Shown: positions 52,899 through 61,859, numbered from the stretch's first letter. The stretch: 64,000 bases of DNA from JAITVM01 sp031551135 (GCA_031551135.1 JAVBOA010000008.1:62001-126000); one strand, 5' to 3'. Notes: generated by a model not told the origin, from the letters alone. Numbers and translations: made by a program.

Positions 52899-54578
52899 TT
52901 AATCATATAGCTCGTCCACAGAAAGCTCAGTAACAATACCATCATTACTCATACTTTGGGCGGTAACCTTCAACATATTGTCTTGGCTTATGTTAAAAAT
53001 AACTTTCACTTTTTCAACGCCGCGCGTCGCCTGAGGGATTCCGCGCAAAGTCGTACCGGCGAGCCGTTTCATACCTTCGCTATTAACTTGTAATGTTTTT
53101 CCCTCTTCGGCCGGCTTAGTGCTTTCGTAAACAACAATCGCCATACTCGACACATTGTCAAAATTCGTTGTCAGAAGTTCTCCGGCTTCGATAAATAATC
53201 CGTCTTTCGGAATATCCATTCCGGCACGAACGATTTCCATAAAGCGTCTGCCCGACAATTCCAAACCAAGCGGGTGAACCGTTCTTTCATGCACAACCGG
53301 CCCTTTTAAAGTCGGCATCATTATCATATTGCAATAATACGCCGCACCTTGCGAAATACTGAGCGCCGGACTGATTTTTGATTTATAAGGCTCTTTAGTG
53401 AATTTTTCTTTAATCTTGTCCGCAATAAGCCCAATCGAAGAACTACCGCCTACAAGAAAGATTTCATCAATATCAGCCTCGGTAACTCCGGCGGCTTTCA
53501 AAGAATCATCAACTAAATTTATTGTAATATTCAAGATATCCGAAAGATCTTTTTCTCTGAATTTTTCATAAACCTCTTGGCTGTCGCCCAAAGAATTTAT
53601 GCGTTTATGAGTAATAAAATCTTCTCGGGTAATTTCCATATTTATATTAATTATTCTCGGCTCTTGAATAAAAGGCGCAAGAACAACTTTTGCTGATTTC
53701 GCATGGCTTAAACGTTCTTTTGTTTGACTTGCAATCTGCATTAATCTGACAAGTGCGATTTTCTTTTGGCGTTTAGAGACTCCGTCATCAGAATTTTCAT
53801 CAAACAAATCAATTTCATTGTTTGTCATTTTTTTGAATTCTTCATAAATCATATCCATTATGATTTTGTCGATATCATTTCCGCCCAAATCGTTGTCGCC
53901 GTATGTGCTCAAAATGCTGATTTGCGGTTCGCCTAATTCTTCGGATTTTATTTCCAAAACGCAAGCGTCAAAGGTTCCGCCGCCGAAGTCATAAACAAGG
54001 ACTTTTTTATCTTTGGATTCGTTCATTGCATAAGAAATCGCCGATGCAGCAGGCTCTAATCTTAAATAAACATTATCTTCATCGAATCCTGCAAGAACAG
54101 CGGCTTCTTTAGTTTTCTTTTTTTGCTTGTCCGTCGAGTTTGCCGGAACTGTGATAACGCAGCCGGTAAATTCGCCCGCTATATTCAATTCTTCCTGAAC
54201 ATACTCGTCCGCTTTTTGTTTCAAATAATGCAAAATTTCACCGGCGATTTCTTCCGGAGTAAAAGAATATTCTTTTTCGTCAACAACGACATTAATTTTT
54301 TCGTCGCCGCCCAATAATCTTTTTATCGATAAAACCGTGGATTGCGGATAAATAATAGCGGCTTCTTTTGCTTGAATACCAAAAACTTTGCTTAGCTTGG
54401 AAGGATCTTCGATATCTGTTTCAAATTGTATTGCGGTCGGAAAAATATTGCTTCCGTCTATCGGGATTGTCTCGGCTTCGCCTGACTTAAAATTATAAAT
54501 ACTTACAACAGAGTTTGTTGTTCCAAAGTCGATTCCTAAAAATAGTCCTCTTTCAATATCAATACCTAAAGTTCCCAT
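52899..54578 (-). CDS. Hsp70 family protein (paralogue A)
   Basis: ATG at 54578 (product begins MGTLGIDIERGLF, 559 residues) has AGGAGG 6 bases upstream. Intact ATPase motifs: LGIDFGTTNSVVS, VLSIKRLLGG, LEPAASAISYAM, VYDFGGGTFDA, GGNDIDK and FLVGGSSSIG. A beta domain (about 420-559) follows and ends with a DnaK-like VKVIFNISQDNMLKVTAQS, but the helical lid is missing. It is the first Hsp70 of the operon and closest to DnaK. The housekeeping dnaK locus (hrcA-grpE-dnaK-dnaJ) is not in this window. Confidence 0.92.
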   Translation of the reverse strand: MGTLGIDIERGLFLGIDFGTTNSVVSIYNFKSGEAETIPIDGSNIFPTAIQFETDIEDPSKLSKVFGIQAKEAAIIYPQSTVLSIKRLLGGDEKINVVVDEKEYSFTPEEIAGEILHYLKQKADEYVQEELNIAGEFTGCVITVPANSTDKQKKKTKEAAVLAGFDEDNVYLRLEPAASAISYAMNESKDKKVLVYDFGGGTFDACVLEIKSEELGEPQISILSTYGDNDLGGNDIDKIIMDMIYEEFKKMTNNEIDLFDENSDDGVSKRQKKIALVRLMQIASQTKERLSHAKSAKVVLAPFIQEPRIININMEITREDFITHKRINSLGDSQEVYEKFREKDLSDILNITINLVDDSLKAAGVTEADIDEIFLVGGSSSIGLIADKIKEKFTKEPYKSKISPALSISQGAAYYCNMIMMPTLKGPVVHERTVHPLGLELSGRRFMEIVRAGMDIPKDGLFIEAGELLTTNFDNVSSMAIVVYESTKPAEEGKTLQVNSEGMKRLAGTTLRGIPQATRGVEKVKVIFNISQDNMLKVTAQSMSNDGIVTELSVDELYD

Positions 54579-54650
54579 AAACAACCTCCTAAAAAATTAT
54601 GCGAGAACCGCATATATTCTACGAAAATTTAAAATTATTAAATAATATAT

Positions 54651-57341
54651 TTAAACAAGTCTACCTTTTATCTTTTTGGATTCCTTCATTTCATCGCTGA
54701 TTATTGTAAAAATATCACTAAATTTCAGCGTTTTTTCCCAAATAAGCGCTTGGTTAATCGTAAAATACTTATCATCAAAATTATCACTTACAATAATTTT
54801 AAAATTTTCTACAGTTTCTTCTTTTGTTTCGATACTGCCCGAATCCAGTTCCTCACTAATGAAATAAGTAATTTTTTCTCCGAAAAAACAAATCAGATTT
54901 GTAAAATAATATCCAAATTTAAAATATTTCATTTGCTTTCTTTGAAAATCTTCTTTTTCATTAAATTTATAAAAAATAAAAACTTTTCGGCTTGGATAAG
55001 TTTTATAGACAAAAGGTTGATTTTTCTCTATATACGAGGACATAATCGTTTTGTCTTTTATCTTCTTAAAAATCGGGAATAAAATCTCGTCTTCGAGCAT
55101 AAATTGCTCTGCGTCTTTCATTATTTCAATATTCCGCTTAAAATTTATGCCGTTTGCGATATAAACCGAGCTGAGCATATAACAAATCATTTTATTTCCG
55201 GTAGATTTATATTCCTTTTCCAAAATCCCGATAGTTTCATAATCCAAATCATAATTACCGTTGCATATTTTATACATTATGAAATATATAAATTTCTCGA
55301 TTAAAGAGAGATTGAAACCCGCTTCATAAACTCTGCAAAAAGATTTCTGTATATCTTGGTTTATAATTTTTGTATATAAAGACATCTCTAAAATTATTTC
55401 GTCAATTTTAAGCACGTCATCAACAAAATTAGACAGCGACTTGCTCAGTTCCAGCCAATTTTCAAGACTTCCTTTATAATGCGACAAAACTATATCAATC
55501 AGAATTTTATCATACCAATTTTTAATAAGCAAATCATAAGCCAAATTCGCAAATTGCTCATTATAATCCTTTAGGCGTGAAATTTCTTTTATCGCGAAAA
55601 AAATATTCTTATCAGAAATATTCTCATTCCTGCTGAGCAAAAGTTTTACCGATAAATCAATTTCTTCCGAATTTAAAAATACTAAAAGCATAGATTCGAC
55701 ATGCCTATCGGGAACATTCAAATAATCGATTTTCAAATAATAAGAAAGCGCATCTTGATATCTATTGTTTATATTGTAAATATTTCCAATTTGAGCATTT
55801 ATATTCGTCCGAATCTCATCAGAAATATTTGTGCATTCCAAAGTGTCTTTTAAAACATGCAAGCCTTCCACAAGAACATTCTTATTTGAGACATAGTAAT
55901 CTGAATATGCAAGCAATAAATTTACGTCACGGTTGCCGTGCGAATAAAAATATTTCAGCAATTCTATATTCGAATAATTCAACACTTTTGTGATTTTTAT
56001 ATTGTCATTAATTATTTTTTTTATGCTTCGGTCAAAACAAAAAATATTAAATGATTCCGTCGACGAAAAAATATCAATTTTTTTAGATTTTACATGATAG
56101 CTCTCGATATCCTTTTTTAGCTTATCACATACCCAAATATGCGAAACCAAATCTGAATCCAAATGTATTTCATATTTAAAAATATCGTCTTTTATTAATT
56201 TTTCGGCCGATTTCAAAATATTTTCGCCTATTGAATAATTCTTCGAATTAACTAAAAAATACGCATATATATTTTTAAAATACTTCGTATTTACATTATT
56301 TTCTATTCCAATCGCCGCAAACTGCATTATATTCGATTTATGATTATTCATAATATCAATGAGTTTCGGGTCTTTTATTAAATTATAATACAAAAACGCC
56401 CGAATATTATTATCAATTCTTGTATTTTTAATATAATCGACAATAATATAAGAGCTGATACTTTCTTGCTCATATTTATATGCTAGTTCGATATAGCGGT
56501 CATAATACAAAGCATCCAGCACGAGTTTCTGCTCCGCTTGGTTATAATAATTCAAAGCCTCGAAAGAATAATCTCTGGAATCATATATTTTTTTGCAGAT
56601 AATTTTCAATATAAAAAGCGGCTGATAATTAGAATAAATTTTCTTATAAAAAGCAATATCGTCCTGCGGATTTTCTATAATATAATTTTCAAAATAAGTC
56701 AATAAATCTTTTATATCAAAACCTTGGCTCAAAGCCCAATTTAAATTATTATAAAAAACCTCTTTATCAAAAATTTCTTTACTTGCGTAAAAATACTTTA
56801 AAATAAAAATATTTAGGAATAATTGAGAATTGTTCTTGCGGTAGCTGCTTAAAAAAGCCTTGAAACAATCATCATAGTTTGTTGTCAAAAGCTCTAATAG
56901 TCCAAGAAAAAAATATGAACGCGCCGATAATTCCTGATTCATTTCGTTCGCAAAAAGCTTTCGGAATTTTTTAAGGTTTCGGTCGCTGCCTTTTTTTATA
57001 TCAATAAATGCCCGTAAAAACATACAAGCCATGTAATTTTCAGGCTCGTTATTTTTAAAATAATTGCGGCTAGGATAAATATTTTGGTAATAATGCTCGG
57101 CTTTTTCCAATTCGCCGTTTTCTGCATAAAAAAATATTATCAATAAATAAAGGCTTAGATTGGAATGATTTTTATTAAAGCATAAAATCAAGGTATCCAA
57201 AGCCATAATCAAATACCTTTTGCTGTCGGTTATATGATAATTTAAATAATATCTGTTTGCGAGCAAAATGCTATTTCTTATCGATTCATTATTTATAAAA
57301 ATACTTTCTAATGCAGAAGTCTTTTCTTCGAATATTTTCAT
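54651..57341 (-). CDS. Large helical-repeat (TPR-like) protein of the Hsp70 cluster
   Basis: 896 residues, soluble, rich in Ile, Asn, Tyr and Lys. Degenerate TPR-like pairs are visible (LYLLIIFFYAENGELEKAEHY-type near residue 65; AQIGNIYNINNRYQDALSYY near 520). The last about 120 residues are more beta-like (YFTNLICFFGEKITYFISEE). From memory this tail resembles the C-terminus of DUF5717, a family near Hsp70 genes in Lachnospiraceae; not verified. GGGGTGG precedes the ATG. Probable scaffold for the chaperones. Confidence 0.6.
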   Translation of the reverse strand: MKIFEEKTSALESIFINNESIRNSILLANRYYLNYHITDSKRYLIMALDTLILCFNKNHSNLSLYLLIIFFYAENGELEKAEHYYQNIYPSRNYFKNNEPENYMACMFLRAFIDIKKGSDRNLKKFRKLFANEMNQELSARSYFFLGLLELLTTNYDDCFKAFLSSYRKNNSQLFLNIFILKYFYASKEIFDKEVFYNNLNWALSQGFDIKDLLTYFENYIIENPQDDIAFYKKIYSNYQPLFILKIICKKIYDSRDYSFEALNYYNQAEQKLVLDALYYDRYIELAYKYEQESISSYIIVDYIKNTRIDNNIRAFLYYNLIKDPKLIDIMNNHKSNIMQFAAIGIENNVNTKYFKNIYAYFLVNSKNYSIGENILKSAEKLIKDDIFKYEIHLDSDLVSHIWVCDKLKKDIESYHVKSKKIDIFSSTESFNIFCFDRSIKKIINDNIKITKVLNYSNIELLKYFYSHGNRDVNLLLAYSDYYVSNKNVLVEGLHVLKDTLECTNISDEIRTNINAQIGNIYNINNRYQDALSYYLKIDYLNVPDRHVESMLLVFLNSEEIDLSVKLLLSRNENISDKNIFFAIKEISRLKDYNEQFANLAYDLLIKNWYDKILIDIVLSHYKGSLENWLELSKSLSNFVDDVLKIDEIILEMSLYTKIINQDIQKSFCRVYEAGFNLSLIEKFIYFIMYKICNGNYDLDYETIGILEKEYKSTGNKMICYMLSSVYIANGINFKRNIEIMKDAEQFMLEDEILFPIFKKIKDKTIMSSYIEKNQPFVYKTYPSRKVFIFYKFNEKEDFQRKQMKYFKFGYYFTNLICFFGEKITYFISEELDSGSIETKEETVENFKIIVSDNFDDKYFTINQALIWEKTLKFSDIFTIISDEMKESKKIKGRLV

Positions 57342-57373
57342 TTGTCCACCCCAAAAACCTCAGAGTCTGTGTA

Positions 57374-57407
57374 GTACTATTTCCATTTTTTAGAATGGAA
57401 ATAGTAT
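57374..57407. repeat. Inverted repeat related to family 1
   Basis: TACTATTTCCATT and AATGGAAATAGTA form a perfect 13-bp inverted repeat, similar to the family 1 ends but with TTTCC for TTTTC. It lies between the beta-rich gene and the 896-residue gene and can form an mRNA hairpin. Confidence 0.5.
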
Positions 57408-57436
57408 AAAGTTAAATTTCTTAATTTCTCTAAAAA

Positions 57437-58615
57437 TTAAGCTATAATATTTCCAATGCTGAATTTTATTTCACGTATAACGACTCTATCTTCCAAAAAA
57501 GCCCGAACTATAAGCGAAGTACGCAATACAGGCTGGCGTTTCAAAGCCGCCTGTGCGCCCGCAAAAGCTGAAACTTTTATATCAAATTTTATTTCCGCAC
57601 GGTTGCCGACAAGATAAGTCTTGCCTTCGAATTTAACGAAATTATTTTCGGTCACAACCTCCAAAGTAATGTCTTTGAAATAATTGTTCTCAACAATCAA
57701 AAATCCCATATCTTCATATTCAAATGATTGTTTAGATAATTTTACATTAATTACGGCTTTTTTATATATTTCAATTTTCAGTTCTTTTTTATAATCTTCT
57801 AATAATATTGAATCCGAAACAAAATCCGATTTAATATTTTTGGCATTGATAAAAAAATTCACATTGGCGTAATCCTTCGATTCAAAATCCAAAGACGAAA
57901 TATCTCTGGTTTCGAGATTAATCCAATTAGAATTATTTACAGTTTTTAAATTTGTTTTTATATATCCAAAACCTTTTTTATTGACAACAACGGTGTGCGA
58001 AGAAACATCTTTATCGTATTCTTTTAATTTCAGAATATATTTATCCTGCGTAAATTCCAAAAAAACCCTGTTTCCGATTCCGTTCGCCCGAAAAAAACTA
58101 TCCAATCCACGTTCTTTGTTCGGGTCTTTTATAAAATGTTCATAAAGCTCCATATTTTTATAATCAATTTCTTTTAGCCAAAACATAAAATCACGAGACG
58201 AAAACAAAAATCTGGCCTCGGTCGGAAAATATTTATAATATTCATAAAGCTCATTTAAATCAGAGATTTTCATATCTGTTTTTGTAGATAAAAAAGGCGG
58301 TATTGTTTTGATTGAAACATTTATTATCGCCTGACCGCCGTTTGAGATGACAATTATTCTGGCTTTCTTTTCCTCAAGCGGCTTTAGGCTTTTCAAATCG
58401 GCGAAATATTTAATTTCGCATTTGTTTCCCTCAAAAAACAAAGAATCAAATGAAATTTCGGGGCAATCCGAAATAAGTTCGCCTTTCAACAAAGATCCGC
58501 CAATGTTTTGGACATTAAACGATGATTCAAAATATTTATATGCTTCTATTTTTATATTGTCGGTATTCACTTTTAAAACCGGAAGCGTGTATTCTAATTC
58601 CTCATAAATATCCAA
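57437..58615 (-). CDS. Beta-rich (Ig-like) protein of the Hsp70 cluster
   Basis: 392 residues without signal peptide or membrane segment. The N-terminal 110 and C-terminal 130 residues have the alternating pattern of immunoglobulin-like domains (FNVQNIGGSLLKGELISDC; RARIIVISNGGQAIIN-like), with a helical middle (about 115-165). The start is TTG at 58615 behind AAGGAG. From memory the layout resembles the N-terminal part of DUF5717 proteins, whose C-terminal part matches the next gene; the two may be a split version of that family. Function unknown. Confidence 0.6.
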   Translation of the reverse strand: MDIYEELEYTLPVLKVNTDNIKIEAYKYFESSFNVQNIGGSLLKGELISDCPEISFDSLFFEGNKCEIKYFADLKSLKPLEEKKARIIVISNGGQAIINVSIKTIPPFLSTKTDMKISDLNELYEYYKYFPTEARFLFSSRDFMFWLKEIDYKNMELYEHFIKDPNKERGLDSFFRANGIGNRVFLEFTQDKYILKLKEYDKDVSSHTVVVNKKGFGYIKTNLKTVNNSNWINLETRDISSLDFESKDYANVNFFINAKNIKSDFVSDSILLEDYKKELKIEIYKKAVINVKLSKQSFEYEDMGFLIVENNYFKDITLEVVTENNFVKFEGKTYLVGNRAEIKFDIKVSAFAGAQAALKRQPVLRTSLIVRAFLEDRVVIREIKFSIGNIIA

Positions 58616-58626
58616 TTTAAATCTCC

Positions 58627-60033
58627 TTAAATTTTCTCTCTTATATAGTCAAATTGCATATCCATTTGTTCTTTTATTTTAACAATTGTTTGAGTTTGAT
58701 TTACGGTCTGATCTTGAAGGCTGTCAAAAAGCACAGATAAACGGCTTAAAACCTCGTTATTTGCATTATTAACCCGTCCCATATTATCATTGAGCATATC
58801 ATTTAACTGCGAATACGACGACTGCATTTGAAGCTCTACAATAGAACCGAAAGCTTCGCCCATTTTTGAAGTAATGCTTTCGAGAGAGCCTTCGTATTGC
58901 TGAATGCTTTGTTCCAATAAAGATTGATTTTTATCTATATATTCCAATTGCTTAGCGATTGTATCATAATCGATTTTATTTTGATTATTGGCTTGTTTAA
59001 GCTCTTCTATAACATTTACTAAAACATTTACATGGTCACGTATATCCGCAACTTGGTCATGTCCGCGTTCGATATAGCTGTCGAAATTCGCGCTCAATGA
59101 TTTTGAGGATTCGTTAAAAGTATTTACAACTTCGTTTAAAGATTCGGATGCTATATTTATTTTTTCCTGCGCAAGGCTTGCGGAATTTATGCTTTCTACC
59201 CAATGCTGAAGCGGTTTTTCAAGTTCTTCCGCAAAATGCGTGGATTTATTAAGGCTGACTTCAACAGCTTTTGTCATTTCGGAAACGCTGAGCGCAAGCG
59301 CGCCGGTCAGATTGCTGCCCATTTTATCGACAGAATCCTTAATAATATCCGATTGTTTCATTATAGCAGTATAAACCTCTCTGCTGAACTTCGAAATCGA
59401 CGCATTGATATCCATGTTTGTAATATCTGCCAGCTCGCGTTCAACATATTCCGATAATTCGCAGACAAGACGGTCTTTTATTAAATGAAAATCACAAAAA
59501 GCAGCTATTAATCTAATTACGACAAAAGTCGAAACTGTGAGCAAAGTAAAAAGCAATTTATCCTGCATATAAAAAGTCAAAAGTACACCGATGAAAAGAA
59601 GACCGATTTCAAAATTTTCCACAAATTTCTCCATAGAAGGATAAGGCCAAATAATAAATTTTAATCTTAATAAATATTTCTTGATAATTGATTCCGTGTC
59701 AATATTATTAACACCGCGTTCACGGCTCAACCTGTAGTCGTTCATCACTCTGGATACAAGTCCGAATTTTGATTTTTTCTCAGTTTTTGTAGGAGAGTCT
59801 TTTTCTGTGGCGTCTGCCGCAATAGAAATGTCACTGTCAACTTTTTCTGTACCTTTTTTTGTTTTTATAGAGAAAATTATGTACTGCGCTTGATAACCGC
59901 TGGTTATTATAATCCTTAGTAAAATGATGATTGCTGTCACCGACAAATATGCGATGAGAATATTAATAGTCTCCGGTCCGTTAGTCTCAGTCACCTGTTT
60001 GATAAAATTGTTAATCGTTTCTACAATACCCAT
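58627..60033 (-). CDS. Membrane-anchored coiled-coil protein, first gene of the Hsp70 operon
   Basis: 468 residues. A membrane segment at about 25-45 is followed by a cytoplasmic Lys/Ser/Asp-rich loop (about 55-120), then two hydrophobic helices (about 143-185), and a long cytoplasmic coiled coil (about 230-468) with MCP-like or tail-fibre-like heptads. No enzyme motif. The topology suggests a membrane base on which the soluble partners assemble. It lies 85 bases behind a strong promoter. I do not recognise a family. Confidence 0.65.
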   Translation of the reverse strand: MGIVETINNFIKQVTETNGPETINILIAYLSVTAIIILLRIIITSGYQAQYIIFSIKTKKGTEKVDSDISIAADATEKDSPTKTEKKSKFGLVSRVMNDYRLSRERGVNNIDTESIIKKYLLRLKFIIWPYPSMEKFVENFEIGLLFIGVLLTFYMQDKLLFTLLTVSTFVVIRLIAAFCDFHLIKDRLVCELSEYVERELADITNMDINASISKFSREVYTAIMKQSDIIKDSVDKMGSNLTGALALSVSEMTKAVEVSLNKSTHFAEELEKPLQHWVESINSASLAQEKINIASESLNEVVNTFNESSKSLSANFDSYIERGHDQVADIRDHVNVLVNVIEELKQANNQNKIDYDTIAKQLEYIDKNQSLLEQSIQQYEGSLESITSKMGEAFGSIVELQMQSSYSQLNDMLNDNMGRVNNANNEVLSRLSVLFDSLQDQTVNQTQTIVKIKEQMDMQFDYIREKI

Positions 60034-60123
60034 TATTCAAATCATCCTTTATTTGTATATTTTGATTGCAAAATATCTGAATGTGTTAGTTACTTCTTTT
60101 TTTGCAAATATTTATCTATATAT

Positions 60124-60151
60124 ATTATACATCTAAGGCGTGGCTTGTCAA
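60124..60151 (-). promoter_or_regulatory. Vegetative promoter of the Hsp70 operon
   Basis: Perfect TTGACA (60146-60151), 16-base spacer, perfect TATAAT (60124-60129) on the minus strand. The leader to the first ATG (60033) would be about 85 bases. The best promoter match in the window, suggesting constitutive sigma-A expression. Confidence 0.8.
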
Positions 60152-60283
60152 AACATTATGAGAAAATTTTTAAGTTTTTCGGTATTTTTTAACGAATTTT
60201 AAATCTACGGACTCTATCTTTTCAAAAAGCTTCATTTCGATTACAGATATTTAGCAAAAAATAAAAATGTAATTCTTTTGAAG

Positions 60284-60323
60284 TCAAAAAAAATTAACAC
60301 CCCTATATAATAAGGGTGTTATG
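60284..60323 (-). terminator. Terminator of the 60392-60925 gene
   Basis: TAACACCC (60295-60302) pairs with GGGTGTTA (60314-60321), followed on the minus strand by eight T after a short TT. It separates the hypothetical gene from the Hsp70 operon. Confidence 0.85.
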
Positions 60324-60391
60324 TAAAGATTTAGAATATAGTAGGTATTAAACATTTCGGGGGAAATTTTCGTTACCTGTAAGTTTTTATT

Positions 60392-60925
60392 CTAAATAGT
60401 TGCTAACGTGTTTGAGGCTATAGACACAAATTCTTTTAATAAAGAAATTGTAATTAGCTGGATTTCAATAAACTCTTTTAATTTTTGATAAACAAAATTC
60501 AGATTCGAATTAATTTTAAACAATTCTTTTTTTACTTCGCTAATTTCGTTCTGGTTTTCTATATACTCGATATTAGAGTTAATATTGTTCGAGTCTTTTT
60601 TACAATAATCACAAAAGCCAACGAAAGAGTTTACTTGCGTACTGGTTAATTCTGCGTTTTCATAAGCCAACAAATCCAGCTTCGTTTGAATCTGACCAAC
60701 AATGGATTCGCGCTGCTTAATTAGTTGTTTAATATTAACCGAGTTTTCATAGATTGCGTTTAATTTATCCTCGATATCCAAATTATCATCTTGTTCTTTT
60801 TTTAATACACACACTATTTGTGTGCTGGGATAAATCATTTCATACGCGTTATTTTCTTTACTTGAAACCGATGGTCTAGTCAACAGCGATACCACTAACA
60901 ATCCTCCAATTAATGTATTCTTCAT
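60392..60925 (-). CDS. Hypothetical protein with short hydrophobic N-terminus
   Basis: 177 residues. The N-terminus (MKNTLIGGLLVVSLLTRPS) could be a weak signal peptide or anchor; the rest is helical and coiled-coil-like, with four cysteines, two as FCDYCKK. GGAGG lies 12 bases before the ATG; another GGAGG within codons 7-8 precedes an in-frame GTG, so the start is not certain. I recognise no family. It ends at its own terminator. Confidence 0.5.
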   Translation of the reverse strand: MKNTLIGGLLVVSLLTRPSVSSKENNAYEMIYPSTQIVCVLKKEQDDNLDIEDKLNAIYENSVNIKQLIKQRESIVGQIQTKLDLLAYENAELTSTQVNSFVGFCDYCKKDSNNINSNIEYIENQNEISEVKKELFKINSNLNFVYQKLKEFIEIQLITISLLKEFVSIASNTLATI

Positions 60926-61176
60926 CTTATTGGAATCCCTCCATATCTCCGTCTGAACATATCATTGAGTACCATCTGAATATATTATGCAATACAGATG
61001 TGAATAAACTGTGTCCAAGAATTAAACTATTTGTGAATTTGAAAGCTTGCCTCCTTCTCCGGAAATCTGTTGCAAAAAGTTTAATTTCTGGCGTTTTACG
61101 GAGATATAATAACATATATTTTTTAAAAAAAATGTTGAAAATCTTTTTCGAAAAAATCTAATTGCTTCAATATTCT

Positions 61177-61293
61177 TCAAAAATTTCTATTTTTCAAAAG
61201 TTTTATTCTCAATTTTTTGGATTTGGCCGGATTCTTTTTTGGCGCGCAGAGGTTTTTCGCGCTCGGGACTACCGCAGAATTTTCCGCTGACAT
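61177..61293 (-). CDS. Putative very small basic protein, 38 residues
   Basis: ATG at 61293 with GGAG 9 bases upstream (61303-61306). The product begins MSAENSAVVPSAKNLC and is very basic towards the end (about 11 Lys/Arg in the last 20 residues). The frame is richer in G+C than its surroundings, as expected of a coding stretch. No family is recognised; small basic proteins in spore formers include spore components, but nothing here proves that. Confidence 0.4.
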   Translation of the reverse strand: MSAENSAVVPSAKNLCAPKKNPAKSKKLRIKLLKNRNF

Positions 61294-61381
61294 AAATATG
61301 TTCTCCTCTTTTTTAAAAGGCCATTTCCGAAAAAATATATGTTATATAGTAGGCGTAACTAAATATAGCATTGTTAATAGT

Positions 61382-61420
61382 GAAGAAATCCCACAAAAGA
61401 ATTTTGCGGGAAAATTCTTC
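61382..61420. other. Hairpin between the two small genes
   Basis: GAAGAA...CCCACAAAA (61382-61398) pairs with TTTTGCGGG...TTCTTC (61402-61420) with two interior mismatches. It lies about 47 bases behind the 53-residue gene and has no T-run on the minus strand. Confidence 0.45.
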
Positions 61421-61466
61421 ATAATTCTTGGCTACATTTATATATACGTCTAATTTTTGAAAAAGT

Positions 61467-61628
61467 TTACAGACCAAAGCCACCAAATAAAATTAAAAAT
61501 AAAATTATATAAATTAGCATATTATCGCCAAGCATGCCTAAAATATTCGGGCAAAAAACCAGCAAAAGCAAGATTATTAACAAAATATTATTATCGATTC
61601 CCATACCACCGAATTTAGCGAAGTTCAT
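61467..61628 (-). CDS. Small membrane protein, 53 residues
   Basis: ATG at 61628 preceded by AAGGAGG at 7 bases. The product begins MNFAKFGGMGIDNN and has two hydrophobic helices (about 14-30 and 37-48) with FCPN between them; it ends GGFGL. Tiny Gly- and Phe-rich membrane proteins of this form are common in Clostridia, function unknown. Confidence 0.65.
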   Translation of the reverse strand: MNFAKFGGMGIDNNILLIILLLLVFCPNILGMLGDNMLIYIILFLILFGGFGL

Positions 61629-61770
61629 AAATATCCTCCTTGTAATTTCAGCGACTCAATAATTTAAAACCGCTTTGTGTTATATTACATTTTATGGATA
61701 TTTATTTTTTTCGTGCCTGTCTATTTCTAAAGAAAAATTTCAGCTTGGAAAATTTTTTTGCTCTCGAAAT

Positions 61771-61853
61771 TGACGAGCAAAACAAAAATTCACACCAATT
61801 CCTCGAAGCCGACATAGGCGCGCAGAATGGGTGTGAAAATCATACGTTCGTCA
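61771..61853. mobile_element. Family 2 inverted-repeat element behind the dipeptidase gene
   Basis: Outer ends TGACGA (61771-61776) and TCGTCA (61848-61853); inner arms TTCACACC and GGTGTGAA. In reverse orientation it aligns with 25852-25937. It lies 6 bases behind the dipeptidase stop codon. On the minus strand the right arm is followed by a T-rich tail (TTTTTGTTTT), so it could serve as that gene's terminator. Confidence 0.6.
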
Positions 61854-61859
61854 GTATAA

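Larger units (their letters stand above)
60034..60391. other. Intergenic region with the Hsp70-operon promoter
   Basis: Contains the promoter at 60124-60151 and the terminator of the upstream gene at 60284-60323. I looked for a CIRCE heat-shock operator (TTAGCACTC inverted repeat) and found none, so regulation by HrcA is not supported. Confidence 0.6.

Noticed and set aside
60034..60391. CIRCE heat-shock operator for the Hsp70 operon
   Set aside because: No TTAGCACTC inverted repeat was found; the promoter looks purely vegetative.
60927..61115. 62-residue minus-strand frame before the 60392-60925 gene
   Set aside because: No ribosome binding site, random-looking composition, and it occupies the probable leader of the next gene.
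61217..61453. 78-residue plus-strand frame
   Set aside because: No ribosome binding site, and it overlaps the better-supported minus-strand 38-codon gene in antisense.
61241..61826. GGCGCGCAGA occurring twice (61241-61250 and 61817-61826)
   Set aside because: Only 10 bases match, one copy is in a coding frame and the flanks are unrelated, so chance is likely.
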